Shown piece after piece: positions 14,932 through 22,997 of a stretch of 23,177 nucleotides of DNA. The position numbers and the translations under genes are program-made. Numbering within the stretch: position 1 is the first letter of the stretch; the number at the start of each line of letters is the position of its first letter. The stretch is from EA-27 sp964396265 (GTDB lineage: Archaea > Thermoplasmatota > Thermoplasmata > RBG-16-68-12 > EA-27). Where the stretch lies: contig CAYNEM010000023.1 in NCBI GenBank assembly GCA_964396265.1, positions 1 through 23,177 of the forward strand. The letters run 5' to 3'. Under the pieces are notes generated by a model that was given only the letters and a program-made list of their open reading frames with translations, had not been told where the DNA came from and ran no database searches.

Positions 14932-16009
14932 CGAGGCGCTCGGCGCCGCGCTCATCGTCGCGATCCTCGCCCTCGGCGTCGGCCTGCTCCTCGTCAAGGA
15001 CTGGCACCCGTACCGCGCGCACATCCGGCGGTCGCAGCGCCTCGCCCTCGAGGGGAAGGTGACGCCGCCGACGCGGTCGCGCTTCTGGGAGGTCACGCTC
15101 CCCCTGTGCGGCTTCTGGATCTGGCTGTCGTTCATCTGGATCGTCGTGAAGCCGCGGGACGGGTTCGCGCTCGTCTCCGGCCTGTTCTCCGTGCTCGTCT
15201 TCCTGGGCCTGGCGATCTCCGACCACGTGTACCAGAAGTGGCGGGAGCAGAGCGGCAAGGCGCGCGCGGGCAGCTGGGGCGACGTCACGATCAAGGCGCT
15301 GTGGAAGTCCCGCATCCAGGACGTCCTCACCCTGCAGCGGATCGTCGAGGACCCGGCGCAGTACGAGAACAAGAAGGACCTCGTCACCGTGAAGGGCATG
15401 GTCAACGGGAAGCCGGTGATCGAGATCACGATGGCCGTCGAGGTCTTCCAGACGGGAGGCCTGGATCCCGAGTTCGGGATCACGGTCCCGAACCGCGGGC
15501 CGATCATGATCTGGAAGTCCCGCTCCCTGTCCGCGCACCAGGCGCGGCAGCTCCTCCAGGGGATGCAAGCCCTGGCGGTGGACGACAAGTCCTCCGTCGC
15601 CCTCGACCTCGAGCACGCGTGGGCGGCCGGCCTCGCGCTCGGGGACATGTACCTGGGCATGGGCGAGGCGATCTTCCTCCGCATGGGGTACGACCACGAT
15701 CCGGAGAACCCGACGCCCCGCGCGATCCGCGAGCTCGTGCAGCGACACGCGGCCGCGGGCCGCCTCGTCTACAAAGCGAGCACGTGGATCATCTTCATCC
15801 CCGACCTGTACCGCGGACTCGAGAAGATCGACGCCGTGTCGACACCCAGGCCGAGCCACATGGTCGACATCCTCTACGACCAGCAGGCGTACATCGAGTA
15901 CCTCGAGGAGCGGAACATCGGGCGCGGGAAGTCGAGGCAGAAGATGAACACCTCGGAGGGCGCAGTTCGTGACAGAAGAGAAGAAGTCACAACCGAAGAG
16001 TCGTGGTGA
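14897..16009 (+). CDS. Three-TM membrane protein with large cytoplasmic domain, paralogue of 3070-3462
   Basis: In this 370-residue protein, TM1 (about 14-33, AALIVAILALGVGLLLV), TM2 (about 70-86) and TM3 (about 90-108, GFALVSGLFSVLVFLGLAIS) precede a soluble domain of about 250 residues. That domain has mixed alpha/beta character (ITVPNRGPIMIWKSR; ARQLLQGMQALAVDD). The TM2-TM3 hairpin is shared with the 130-residue protein at 3070-3462. The GTG at 14897 overlaps the upstream gene by 35 bases; GTG 14915 and GTG 14924 are alternatives. The family is not recognised. Its position, two genes before the ATPase, suggests an inner-membrane platform. Confidence 0.75.
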   Translation: MELALEVATVANEALGAALIVAILALGVGLLLVKDWHPYRAHIRRSQRLALEGKVTPPTRSRFWEVTLPLCGFWIWLSFIWIVVKPRDGFALVSGLFSVLVFLGLAISDHVYQKWREQSGKARAGSWGDVTIKALWKSRIQDVLTLQRIVEDPAQYENKKDLVTVKGMVNGKPVIEITMAVEVFQTGGLDPEFGITVPNRGPIMIWKSRSLSAHQARQLLQGMQALAVDDKSSVALDLEHAWAAGLALGDMYLGMGEAIFLRMGYDHDPENPTPRAIRELVQRHAAAGRLVYKASTWIIFIPDLYRGLEKIDAVSTPRPSHMVDILYDQQAYIEYLEERNIGRGKSRQKMNTSEGAVRDRREEVTTEESW

Positions 16010-16418
16010 CGTACGGCTGTCCCTGCGCGGGGCGGACGTCGCGCCGATCAAGTCGGCGACCACGCGGAACCTCGTGTACCTGCAGCGACGCCTCATGCGC
16101 GAAGGCGACCTGATCGAGTCGGACAACCACGTCGAGACGATGATCGTGGACAACGGGCTCGGGACGATGCACGCCTTCGTGGACGCGCTGAAGGAACGCA
16201 CGCGCGACCTGGCCCGCGCGGCGTGGAACGAGTGGTGGGCGGAGCGACTGAAGACCTCCAACCGCGACCTGTTCCGCTTCGCGCAGCGAACCCTCGTCGA
16301 CATCACCTTCGACCTGAAGAAGGCGGGGATGCTAGACCTGAGAGAGAAGGACGAGACGAGCGAAGATGAAGGAGAGGGGTACGAGGACGAGCTTGCCGGC
16401 CGATCACTGGTCGATTGA
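15969..16418 (+). CDS. Hypothetical soluble protein (149 aa) upstream of the ATPase
   Basis: Helical segments include RNLVYLQRRLMREGDLIESD and RTRDLARAAWNEWWAERLK, and the C-terminal tail is acidic (EKDETSEDEGEGYEDE). It overlaps the membrane protein by 41 bases and the ATPase start by 53 bases, so the three are probably made together. It may be an ATPase adaptor. No family is recognised. Confidence 0.7.
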   Translation: MTEEKKSQPKSRGDVRLSLRGADVAPIKSATTRNLVYLQRRLMREGDLIESDNHVETMIVDNGLGTMHAFVDALKERTRDLARAAWNEWWAERLKTSNRDLFRFAQRTLVDITFDLKKAGMLDLREKDETSEDEGEGYEDELAGRSLVD

Positions 16419-17205
16419 CCTCGTCCGGGACGTCCGTACGGCTCACATTTGCCCCATCGAGGGCGGCGCCCGCGCGCACGCCCGCAAGCTCGACCGCGAG
16501 GGAAGGTGGCCCCCGCCCGCGCCCGTCTTCGAGATCTTCGGAGTCAAGGAGGACTTCTCCCTGTTCCGTCGCTGGCTCCGGCACATCTGGCTCGAGTGCG
16601 ACGCCGGGATCGGCGTGAACACGATGACCGAGGCCGACGCGGGGATCGGCAAGAGCGCGTTCTTCCTCGCGATCCTCCTGCTCGAGCAGCGGAAGCCGTC
16701 GGTCGAGAGGTCCTTCATCTACAGCAAGCAGCTCATGGTCGACCGGATCCGCGACACCAGCGTCGAGAACGAGTCCCTGTTCGGCGACGAGGCCCTGACG
16801 AAGATGATCTGGGGCCTGGGCATCGCGGGCGACTACGAGCAGCAGGAGATGTATCAGACGATCTGGGAGCTCGCCCGGCGGAACAAGAAGAAGGTCCACT
16901 ACGCGGCCCAGGACTCGAAGTCCTCGTCGCGGATCGCGCGGGCCGGGATCTGCAGGTACTGGGTCGTCCTGAACAAGAGGAACGTCGACACCGGGAAGAA
17001 ACGCGGGTGGATCCTGCACGGCGTCCGGAGCCCCGAGTACGATCGGAAGGCCCGCGGGTACAAGATGGAGCGCCCGTTCCGCTACAGGATGCTCGGCCCG
17101 TTCACCGCGCCGGGCGTGGGTCGGCATGTCCTCGCGGTCTACGAGAAACGGCGCAAGGTCGGCCTCGAGAGCGAGGAAGCGATCCACTACGAGCTCGACG
17201 CCTGA
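16366..17205 (+). CDS. FtsK/HerA-superfamily P-loop ATPase (DNA-packaging or DNA-transfer type)
   Basis: In this 279-residue protein the Walker A is ADAGIGKS (A90 to K96-S97). A Walker B-like FGDEA follows (D141-E142). After a helix with a conserved-type arginine (ELARRNKKKV) comes the strand VHYAAQ with Q182, the conserved glutamine of FtsK/HerA ATPases, then SRIARAGICRYWVVLNKRN. The order and spacing (DE, about 40 residues, Q) fit this superfamily better than helicases or transporters. It lacks a TM, so it would act at the cytoplasmic face, perhaps through the membrane proteins encoded just upstream. Its 3' end overlaps the convergent regulator by 19 bases. The Walker B is less hydrophobic than usual, so subfamily assignment is uncertain. 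Confidence 0.75.
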   Translation: MKERGTRTSLPADHWSIDLVRDVRTAHICPIEGGARAHARKLDREGRWPPPAPVFEIFGVKEDFSLFRRWLRHIWLECDAGIGVNTMTEADAGIGKSAFFLAILLLEQRKPSVERSFIYSKQLMVDRIRDTSVENESLFGDEALTKMIWGLGIAGDYEQQEMYQTIWELARRNKKKVHYAAQDSKSSSRIARAGICRYWVVLNKRNVDTGKKRGWILHGVRSPEYDRKARGYKMERPFRYRMLGPFTAPGVGRHVLAVYEKRRKVGLESEEAIHYELDA

Positions 17206-17504
17206 AGGGGCGGGGCACTCGACTCCTCGCGGAACGCGCGCAGCTCGAGCGCGCCCTGCTCGGTGAGGACGTATCGTCCGCCGTCCTCCTTCGCCCATCG
17301 CCGGGTCCGCAGGTCCTTGAGGTACACGTACGTCGCCTGCCCGCTGGACCGGAACGTCGTCTGGATCCACGTCTCGAGCGAGGCCCTGGACGCGCCCTTC
17401 GGGCCGGCGGCCTGGACCGCGGCCAGGATGTGATGCAATTTTTCCTCTCGTTTCGGCGGGACGACCCTCTTGAGTCCTTGGTCACTATTTATTTCTATCC
17501 TCAT
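17187..17504 (-). CDS. Winged-helix transcription regulator
   Basis: In this 105-residue protein helices at about 21-35 (EKLHHILAAVQAAG), 39-50 (SRASLETWIQTTF) and 54-66 (GQATYVYLKDLRTRRW) are followed by a wing, KEDGGRYVLTEQGALEL. This is the usual order of a PadR/MarR-like wHTH, close to archaeal small wHTH proteins where Y-x-LT-x-x-G ends the wing. It is divergent from the right module and probably controls it through the dyad at 17519-17559. The start is ATG 17504, about 30 bases from a minus-strand TTTTGT box. A TTG at 17438 with GAGAGGA before it is an alternative, as the first codons are unusually AT-rich. Confidence 0.78.
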   Translation of the reverse strand: MRIEINSDQGLKRVVPPKREEKLHHILAAVQAAGPKGASRASLETWIQTTFRSSGQATYVYLKDLRTRRWAKEDGGRYVLTEQGALELRAFREESSAPPLQASSS

Positions 17505-17518
17505 TCATGTCGAATGAC

Positions 17519-17559
17519 GCGGACCGGGACAAAACCTCCCCCCTTTCGCCCCGGTCCGC
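17519..17559. promoter_or_regulatory. Operator-like 10-bp inverted repeat between divergent genes
   Basis: GCGGACCGGG (17519-17528) and CCCGGTCCGC (17550-17559) are perfect inverted copies, with centres 31 bp apart (three helical turns). They lie between the regulator start and the right-module promoter. Confidence 0.55.
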
Positions 17560-17566
17560 CGCGCCG

Positions 17567-17575
17567 TTCAAGTAC
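17567..17575 (+). promoter_or_regulatory. Right-module promoter (TATA-type box TTCAAGTAC)
   Basis: Its first T is 31 bases before the ATG at 17598, so the transcript is probably leaderless. It differs in one base from the integrase-operon box. Confidence 0.6.
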
Positions 17576-17597
17576 GCGGCCCGGCGCTGCCACGGAC

Positions 17598-18764
17598 ATG
17601 ATCGTGCTGTTGGCACTGGTCCTGGTGCTCGTGAGCCTGACGAGCCTCGTGGCGATCGCCGTGTGGCGGCCGCGGGTGCCGTCCTGGAGGAAGACGACCG
17701 TGTGGAAGGAGACCCGCCGGAACTGGCGGTTCCACGTCGCCCGCGTCATGATGTTCTGCGCGATCGTGCTGATCGCGTGGACGCCATCCGCGGCCGCGCA
17801 CTCGCACCTCGGGCCCGTGAGCGCGCTCGAGTCGTACATCTGGTACCTGTTCATCGGCGCGATCGTGCTCGGCGCGATCGTGTGGCTCGGCGGGCGCGCG
17901 AAGGGCGAGGGGAAGACCGCGGCGCTCAGCTCCCGGTCGCGGTCCCTCCTCTCGATGATCGCGGGGCTCCTCGCGATCCTGTTCGTCGTCGCCCTCGTCA
18001 GCCTGGTCACGTCGCCGGTGGGCCCCCAGTGCGACACGATCGTCGGGAACGCGATCCCCGACTGCGTGACCCCGCACGAGTTCACGGTCACGATCTCGAT
18101 CGGGGTGACCGCGGGCAGCACCGTGCCGGCCGGGTCGTACGACAGCTGCGACACGGAGGTCGGCGGGACCACGGGCGAGTGGACGGCCACCGAGGGCACC
18201 GCAGATCTCACGTCGAACCGGATCCGTGCGCTGGTCGCGATCGACACGGATCTCGCGACGACCGCCGCGCTGTGGTCGGAACCCAACTGCCTCGAGCTCG
18301 ACCACGACCTGCACCTGAACACGCCCGTCGACCAGAACGGCGACGGCGTCGCGGACAGCATCACCTACTACGGGGGCATCGACTCGATCTCCCGGACGAC
18401 GCTGCCCACGGACGGTTCGAACGGCACGGTGAACGGCGTCGGGTTTGTCCGCGACGGGATCGACGAGACCGCGGACTGGCTCATCTTGTGGAAGAACGAC
18501 GCGGGCACGTGGATCCCCGCATGCCCGGAGGCCAAGACCTCGAGCTCGCCGCCCACCTCTTGCGGGGACGTCGCGGTCGGCGCGCACACGGGCTCCGCGG
18601 CCGACGACGACGTGGACCTCTACATCATCCTCGAGGACCGCGGCCTGTGGGGCTACCAGGAGCCGGCGGTGGGCGCCTTCGTCGTGATCAACTACCACAT
18701 CGCGGGGAAGTCGTACACCGTGGAGATCATCCTGAACTCGCGCGGCACGACGAACCTCAGCTGA
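17598..18764 (+). CDS. Four-TM membrane protein with external domain and Ca-binding-type loop
   Basis: In this 388-residue protein, TM segments lie at about 1-22 (MIVLLALVLVLVSLTSLVAI), 47-64, 80-100 and 115-138. The rest (about 140-388) is a beta-rich outside domain with paired cysteines (Q-C-D, D-C-V, S-C-D). Residues around 247-256, D-Q-N-G-D-G-V-A-D, match the calcium loop of thrombospondin-3/dockerin-like repeats. No family is recognised. It is the first gene of the right module and is followed by a strong hairpin, so it may be partly transcribed alone. A structural envelope protein is the best guess. Confidence 0.78.
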   Translation: MIVLLALVLVLVSLTSLVAIAVWRPRVPSWRKTTVWKETRRNWRFHVARVMMFCAIVLIAWTPSAAAHSHLGPVSALESYIWYLFIGAIVLGAIVWLGGRAKGEGKTAALSSRSRSLLSMIAGLLAILFVVALVSLVTSPVGPQCDTIVGNAIPDCVTPHEFTVTISIGVTAGSTVPAGSYDSCDTEVGGTTGEWTATEGTADLTSNRIRALVAIDTDLATTAALWSEPNCLELDHDLHLNTPVDQNGDGVADSITYYGGIDSISRTTLPTDGSNGTVNGVGFVRDGIDETADWLILWKNDAGTWIPACPEAKTSSSPPTSCGDVAVGAHTGSAADDDVDLYIILEDRGLWGYQEPAVGAFVVINYHIAGKSYTVEIILNSRGTTNLS

Positions 18765-18782
18765 GAGAGTCTCCTCCCGAAC

Positions 18783-18830
18783 GGGCGCGCGTGGTTTCCC
18801 ATCCCGCGCGCCCACCCTTCCTTTCCCGCC
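18783..18830 (+). terminator. GC-rich hairpin followed by pyrimidine tract
   Basis: GGGCGCGCG (18783-18791) and CGCGCGCCC (18805-18813) form a 9-bp perfect stem with a 13-base loop. A C/T-rich run (ACCCTTCCTTTCCC) follows. Archaeal termination relies on T-rich runs, so this could instead be an attenuator or RNA-stability element between the two genes. Confidence 0.45.
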
Positions 18831-18845
18831 GAGGCGTGATCATGG

Positions 18846-19862
18846 ATGACGACGACCCCCGCGAAACCGAGACGAGAACGGACCCGCGCGCGAACGACGT
18901 CGCTCCTGACGCCTCCCCTCATGCTCATCGGCCTTCGCCTCCTGACGACGCGATCGGCGGAGGAGCTCGGCTTCCTCATCGGGTACGGCTTCCTCTACCT
19001 GGCGACCTTCCAGGTCGCGATCGTGTGGTCCGCGGAGAACCCGCGCGAGCGTCACCTCCTCCGCGTCGAGGGCTTCACGATCCAGAGCCGGGCACGTGGT
19101 CTGCTCTTCGGCATCGCGCTCGTCCTGCTCCTCGCGTTCGTCCTCATCCTGATCGCGAGGCCGGCGCCGCGCGCGGGGGACTGGCAGGACAAGCTGCGCG
19201 TCGGCATCGACCAGGTCCTCATCGTCGCGATCGTCGAGGAGTTCCTGTTCCGCTGGGTCGGACCGAAGGCGATCGACTGGGCGGGCACGCGCCGGTCGAA
19301 GCTCGTCGCGGTCCTGGCGATGCAGGCGCTGTTCGCGTTCGCCCACGAGCCCGTGCGCGAATCGTGGCTCCACTTCCAGTTCACGCCGCTCTCCGTCGCC
19401 TTCTTCTTCTACGCGTTCTCGGTCGGCCTGCTGCTGTGGCTCGTGATCCAGCTGCGGGACAACCGCGCCCTGATGCGTCTCAAGATCGGAAGGATCCACG
19501 CGAACGAGCTCTTCGGCTTCGGCACCGCGGTCGGGATCCACGGGACGCTGAACGCGGTCCTCGTGATCTGGGACCTGCGCGTCGCGGAGGTCACGCTCGA
19601 GCCGCTCGCGATCGGGGCCTGGGTCCTGGTCCTCGCGATCGCGGCGGCGCTGGTTCCGCTTCTTCGGTCCTCGGGATCCTGGCGGTGGCGTCGGTCCTCG
19701 TCCTCGTCGTCTTCCTCGTACTCTCGTTCGGGGCCGGCCTGCAGATCTCGGAGCGCGCGGACACGGACACGAAGGGCTACGACGTCTGCTTGGACACTCC
19801 GGCCTTCAAGATCGAGCTCCGCGGCTACGGGCAGTTCCGGGACCTGGACACCGACTCCGTGA
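18846..19862 (+). CDS. CPBP-family (Rce1-like) intramembrane protease; C-terminal tail suspect
   Basis: This polytopic membrane protease of the CAAX-protease/bacteriocin-processing (glutamic intramembrane) family has all three motifs: E131-E132-x3-R136 (VEEFLFRW), F163-x3-H167 (FAFAH) and H232-x3-N236 (HGTLNA). The domain ends near residue 273 (LVLAIAAALVPLL). The remaining 65 residues are Ser/Arg-rich (for example RRSSSSSSSSYSRSG), do not look like protein and overlap the next gene by 178 bases in another frame. A frameshift or sequencing error near 19650-19685 is possible. The ATG 18846 start has GAGG about 11 bases upstream. In context it may process or protect the exported proteins of the module (inference). 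Confidence 0.85.
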   Translation: MTTTPAKPRRERTRARTTSLLTPPLMLIGLRLLTTRSAEELGFLIGYGFLYLATFQVAIVWSAENPRERHLLRVEGFTIQSRARGLLFGIALVLLLAFVLILIARPAPRAGDWQDKLRVGIDQVLIVAIVEEFLFRWVGPKAIDWAGTRRSKLVAVLAMQALFAFAHEPVRESWLHFQFTPLSVAFFFYAFSVGLLLWLVIQLRDNRALMRLKIGRIHANELFGFGTAVGIHGTLNAVLVIWDLRVAEVTLEPLAIGAWVLVLAIAAALVPLLRSSGSWRWRRSSSSSSSSYSRSGPACRSRSARTRTRRATTSAWTLRPSRSSSAATGSSGTWTPTP

Positions 19863-21196
19863 AGCGCGGCGAGATCTACTCGAGCACGCGCCTCTGGTAC
19901 GCGTGGTTCAAGGACGGCGAGAGCCGCCCCGTCACCGTCGAGGCGCGGCTGAAGGACTGCCCGCAGATCTCGGGCCCGGGGATCCTGGCGATCGACCAGG
20001 TCTACTACGTCTTCTCGATCGACAACGGGGACGGGCGCGGGCGGACGGGGTTCGTGAACGACCGCGTCCCCGCGAGCGTGCACCGCCGGGACCTGAACAT
20101 CCCGAATGGCGCCCTGGACGTCGCCCTCGGATCGTTCTCGCTCATCATCGACGGCTTCCAGTACAAGCCGTGCGACCTCGGCAGCAGGCTCTCGTGCGAG
20201 CCCTTCTCGAGCCAGGGCTGGGTCACGATCCGGGACGGCGCGGTCCTCCGCGTGGACGTCTACGTCGAGCGACGCGGGTTCCCCGCGTACGGTCCCGTGC
20301 TCGTCGCGAGGGACGAGATCAACCTCCGGTCCGCGATCCCCGAGGTGTCCTGGTCCTCGCGCGCGTACTCGATCGGGGACACCGCGATCGCGAACTGGGA
20401 GATCCCGATCGTGAACGACGAGGCCGGCAACCCCGCGTACTTCCTCTCCGTCCTCGACATGAACACGAACTCCCCGATCGCGGGATGGAACCGGAAGCCG
20501 CTGACGTCGGAGACGGGCCAGGCACGGATCCCCGTGACGTCCGCGATGTTCTCGAACGACGCGGCGACCTGCCAGAACCAGCTGCGCGCCGTGATCTACA
20601 CGCAGATCGTCCAGGCGGACCTCGAGAGCACGGCGGTCCAGGCGCCCTTCGACGCGTCGCTCGGCATCGGAGAGCCTCCGAAGGTCACCTCGGTCACCTT
20701 CGACCGGGCCGAGTACTTCGAGGGCGACACGATCGTGATCTCCTATGCAGGGACGGGGACGATCACGAAGTGGCACGTCACCGCGCACATCGGAGGCCTC
20801 GTCCTCTACGACAAGGACACGAACGACACGCAGATCTCCATTGTCGGCTCCACGACTGGTTTCCTCGAGGTCGAGGTGACCGCTGTCAACGAGTGCCAAC
20901 CTTCTGAGGTCCGCAAGGAGACGGTGACCGTGGGCGAGGTCCTGCCCGACTACTGCCAGGCGTTCCCCGAGCATCCTGCGTGCAAGGTCGGGGCCAACGA
21001 CGCGGCGATCATGTTCCTCATCCTGGGGATCGTGCTCGTCGTCGCCGGCGTGCTGATCATGGTCGGCCTCGGCCCGCGGCACGTCCTCTTCGTGATCCTC
21101 GGCCTGGCCCTCGCGCTCGTCGGGTTCGTGGTGTTCGTGTTCGCCCTCCTGGCGATCCTCGAGGGCGTGATCCCGTTCTTCGGGGGGATCCCGTGA
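19685..21196 (+). CDS. Exported multi-domain membrane protein (503 aa), three TMs
   Basis: The N-terminal hydrophobic segment (about 2-18, VLVLVVFLVLSFGAGL) is a signal anchor. Residues about 20-420 are beta-rich with several Cys pairs, including PKD/Ig-like modules near the end (PPKVTSVTFDRAEYFEGDTI). C-terminal TMs lie at about 440-458 and 464-492. The start is GTG 19685; no ATG lies near and CTG 19679 is possible. It overlaps the protease frame by 178 bases, far more than the four-base overlaps elsewhere, so the border between the two genes needs checking. No family is recognised; it is probably a large surface or envelope subunit. Confidence 0.75.
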   Translation: MASVLVLVVFLVLSFGAGLQISERADTDTKGYDVCLDTPAFKIELRGYGQFRDLDTDSVKRGEIYSSTRLWYAWFKDGESRPVTVEARLKDCPQISGPGILAIDQVYYVFSIDNGDGRGRTGFVNDRVPASVHRRDLNIPNGALDVALGSFSLIIDGFQYKPCDLGSRLSCEPFSSQGWVTIRDGAVLRVDVYVERRGFPAYGPVLVARDEINLRSAIPEVSWSSRAYSIGDTAIANWEIPIVNDEAGNPAYFLSVLDMNTNSPIAGWNRKPLTSETGQARIPVTSAMFSNDAATCQNQLRAVIYTQIVQADLESTAVQAPFDASLGIGEPPKVTSVTFDRAEYFEGDTIVISYAGTGTITKWHVTAHIGGLVLYDKDTNDTQISIVGSTTGFLEVEVTAVNECQPSEVRKETVTVGEVLPDYCQAFPEHPACKVGANDAAIMFLILGIVLVVAGVLIMVGLGPRHVLFVILGLALALVGFVVFVFALLAILEGVIPFFGGIP

Positions 21197-21867
21197 GGCC
21201 CGCCCTGATCTTCCCCGGGATCGTGATCGCGCTCCTGGGCGTCCTGCTGCTTGGCGGTGTGTTGCAGATCCCGCCTTCCGCGGGCGCGACGAAGGTCGCG
21301 TCGCACGAGCCCGCGCCGCTCCAGGACGCCCCCCTCATCTCGACGCGCGAGACGCCGCACTGGACGCCCTCGCCCGTCGCGGATCCCGCGGGGTTCTCCC
21401 TCGCGTTCCGGACGACCGGCACGCCCGGGACGCGCTACGTCACGTACGAGGTCCGCTGCTCCCCGTCGTCGTACCCGTTCCTCTACCGGTCGACGTTCGA
21501 GGTGCAGCTCACCGCCACGTTCGCGTGGTTCACGGATCCGGCCGGCGGGGACAACCCGGACCTCGAGGGGAACTGCTACATCGTGATCGCGCCCGCGGGC
21601 TTCACCGACGTCGTCGTCGGGGCCGCGCCCGGGGCCTGCGCGTACGGCGGGATGTGCGCCGCGTTCGTCGCGTGGGGCGAGGGCGAGCCGCCGGCCGAGG
21701 ACCCGGAGGGCCCGATCACGCAGGGTCCCACGGGACCGGCAAACGGGCCCGAGTCGACGGCGCCCGCGCCGGAGCCGACCGTGGGAGGCCTCACCGCGCG
21801 ACAGATCCTCGGGATCATCCTGCTGCTGATCGGCGGGCTCCTGGTCCTCGTGGGGTTGTTCGTGTGA
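21193..21867 (+). CDS. Surface protein (224 aa) with N-terminal and C-terminal TMs
   Basis: The N-terminal segment at about 5-25 (IFPGIVIALLGVLLLGGVL) is a signal or anchor. An external beta domain (about 60-165) has four cysteines (VRCSP, GNCYI, GACAYGGMC). It is followed by a Pro/Gly/Glu-rich stalk (about 168-196) and a TM (about 203-222). The stalk next to the membrane resembles that of cell-surface or viral spike proteins. The GTG overlaps the upstream stop. No family is recognised. Confidence 0.75.
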   Translation: MRPALIFPGIVIALLGVLLLGGVLQIPPSAGATKVASHEPAPLQDAPLISTRETPHWTPSPVADPAGFSLAFRTTGTPGTRYVTYEVRCSPSSYPFLYRSTFEVQLTATFAWFTDPAGGDNPDLEGNCYIVIAPAGFTDVVVGAAPGACAYGGMCAAFVAWGEGEPPAEDPEGPITQGPTGPANGPESTAPAPEPTVGGLTARQILGIILLLIGGLLVLVGLFV

Positions 21868-22706
21868 GCGTCGCCGCGGCAAAGCCGTTCCTCCTCCTCG
21901 TCGCGACGCTCGCCCTGGTCCTCACGCTCATCCTGACGGCCGTGGGGCTGCAGGTCGATGGCGCCGCGGAGCAGCTCCTCCTCGAGCTGCGCCCCGTGAA
22001 CGACGTCGCGTCGAACGGGCACATCATCGTCGCCCCCGCGTTCGCCCCCGCGAACTGCCTCGCGTCGTCGGACGAGTGGAAGGTGGACGTCTCGATGCCC
22101 GAGCAGTTCACGACGATCAAGCGCGTCGAGGCGTTCATGCGGTTTCAGCCCGGGCCCCCGCCGGTCGACAACACGATCTCCGCGCGTCTCGACGGCGGGC
22201 TGCTCTCCGTGAACGCCCCGCCCGAGAGCGCGTTCCTCACCTGGACGTCGATCTCCGAGGACCACGGGGACGGCGCGTGGATCGCCTTCGACTTCCCCGA
22301 CTTCGACGCCGGCGACGCGAACGTGATCGCGTTCATGATCCGCAGCCGGGCGGGACACGAGTCCTCCGCGTGGGACACGACCGACGACGACCAGGGCGGC
22401 CTTCGCGCGTACTGCGCCGGGACGTCCGACACCGCCTGGGTCCCGGCGAGCACGCAGCTCGCGGTGCGCGTGTACGGCAGCCTCCACGGATCCTCGACTG
22501 GCGGCGGTGGCGGCGGCCTCGACATCTTCACGCGGATCTCCCCGATCTTCTTCGCGACGGCGGCGTTCCTGTACGCGATCGCGCTCGTGCCCGGGAAGCA
22601 CCTGGGCCTCACGTTCATCGAGGCGGTGATCATCGCGGTCGCCGCGTTCTTCGCGTGGACCTACGCCGCGGACGCGATCCAGGCCGCGCTCGGGGGCGGG
22701 CCGTGA
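21864..22706 (+). CDS. Exported protein (280 aa) with beta domain and two C-terminal TMs
   Basis: The signal anchor is at about 8-28 (FLLLVATLALVLTLILTAVG). An external domain (about 35-212) follows, with two cysteines and acidic patches (DHGDG, DFPDFDAGDAN). A glycine linker (SSTGGGGGGLD) precedes TMs at about 225-243 and 250-272. It has the same plan as the 503-residue protein two genes upstream: one N-terminal TM, an outside domain and two C-terminal TMs. No family is recognised. The GTG overlaps the previous stop. Confidence 0.75.
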   Translation: MSVAAAKPFLLLVATLALVLTLILTAVGLQVDGAAEQLLLELRPVNDVASNGHIIVAPAFAPANCLASSDEWKVDVSMPEQFTTIKRVEAFMRFQPGPPPVDNTISARLDGGLLSVNAPPESAFLTWTSISEDHGDGAWIAFDFPDFDAGDANVIAFMIRSRAGHESSAWDTTDDDQGGLRAYCAGTSDTAWVPASTQLAVRVYGSLHGSSTGGGGGGLDIFTRISPIFFATAAFLYAIALVPGKHLGLTFIEAVIIAVAAFFAWTYAADAIQAALGGGP

Positions 22707-22975
22707 CCGTCGCGCCCTGGAGCACGGGCCGCGACCCGCGGAGGGACTTCCTCCTCCTCGTCCTCGCCGCCGCGTTCCTCGGCAGCCTGATCGCGATCGT
22801 GACGCGGTTCTGGACGCCGTGGGAGGCCCTCCTGGTCGCGACGATGGCCCTCGCGTTCCTCGGCATCGTCGTCACGCACCTGAACCCCTGGACCCGCCAG
22901 CTGTTCTTCCTCGGCGCGGGGATCGCGGGCGGCGCCCTCGTCGCGACCGCGGCGTGGCGGTTCCCGCTGTTCTAG
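22703..22975 (+). CDS. Small three-TM protein (90 aa)
   Basis: Hydrophobic segments lie at about 15-33 (DFLLLVLAAAFLGSLIAIV), 39-57 and 68-85, with short basic loops, so almost the whole protein is in the membrane. It is the last gene of the element. Small multi-TM proteins are holin-like, matrix or major coat components in several archaeal viruses, but nothing specific is recognisable. The GTG overlaps the upstream stop. Confidence 0.7.
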   Translation: MTVAPWSTGRDPRRDFLLLVLAAAFLGSLIAIVTRFWTPWEALLVATMALAFLGIVVTHLNPWTRQLFFLGAGIAGGALVATAAWRFPLF

Positions 22976-22997
22976 ACGGGAGTCCGGTGCTCCAAAT

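Noticed and set aside
17507..19684. 5' two thirds of a 1229-codon frame ending at 21196
   Set aside because: Only the part after about 19685 reads as a protein; upstream it is an Arg/Asp-rich out-of-frame reading of the 388-residue protein and protease genes.
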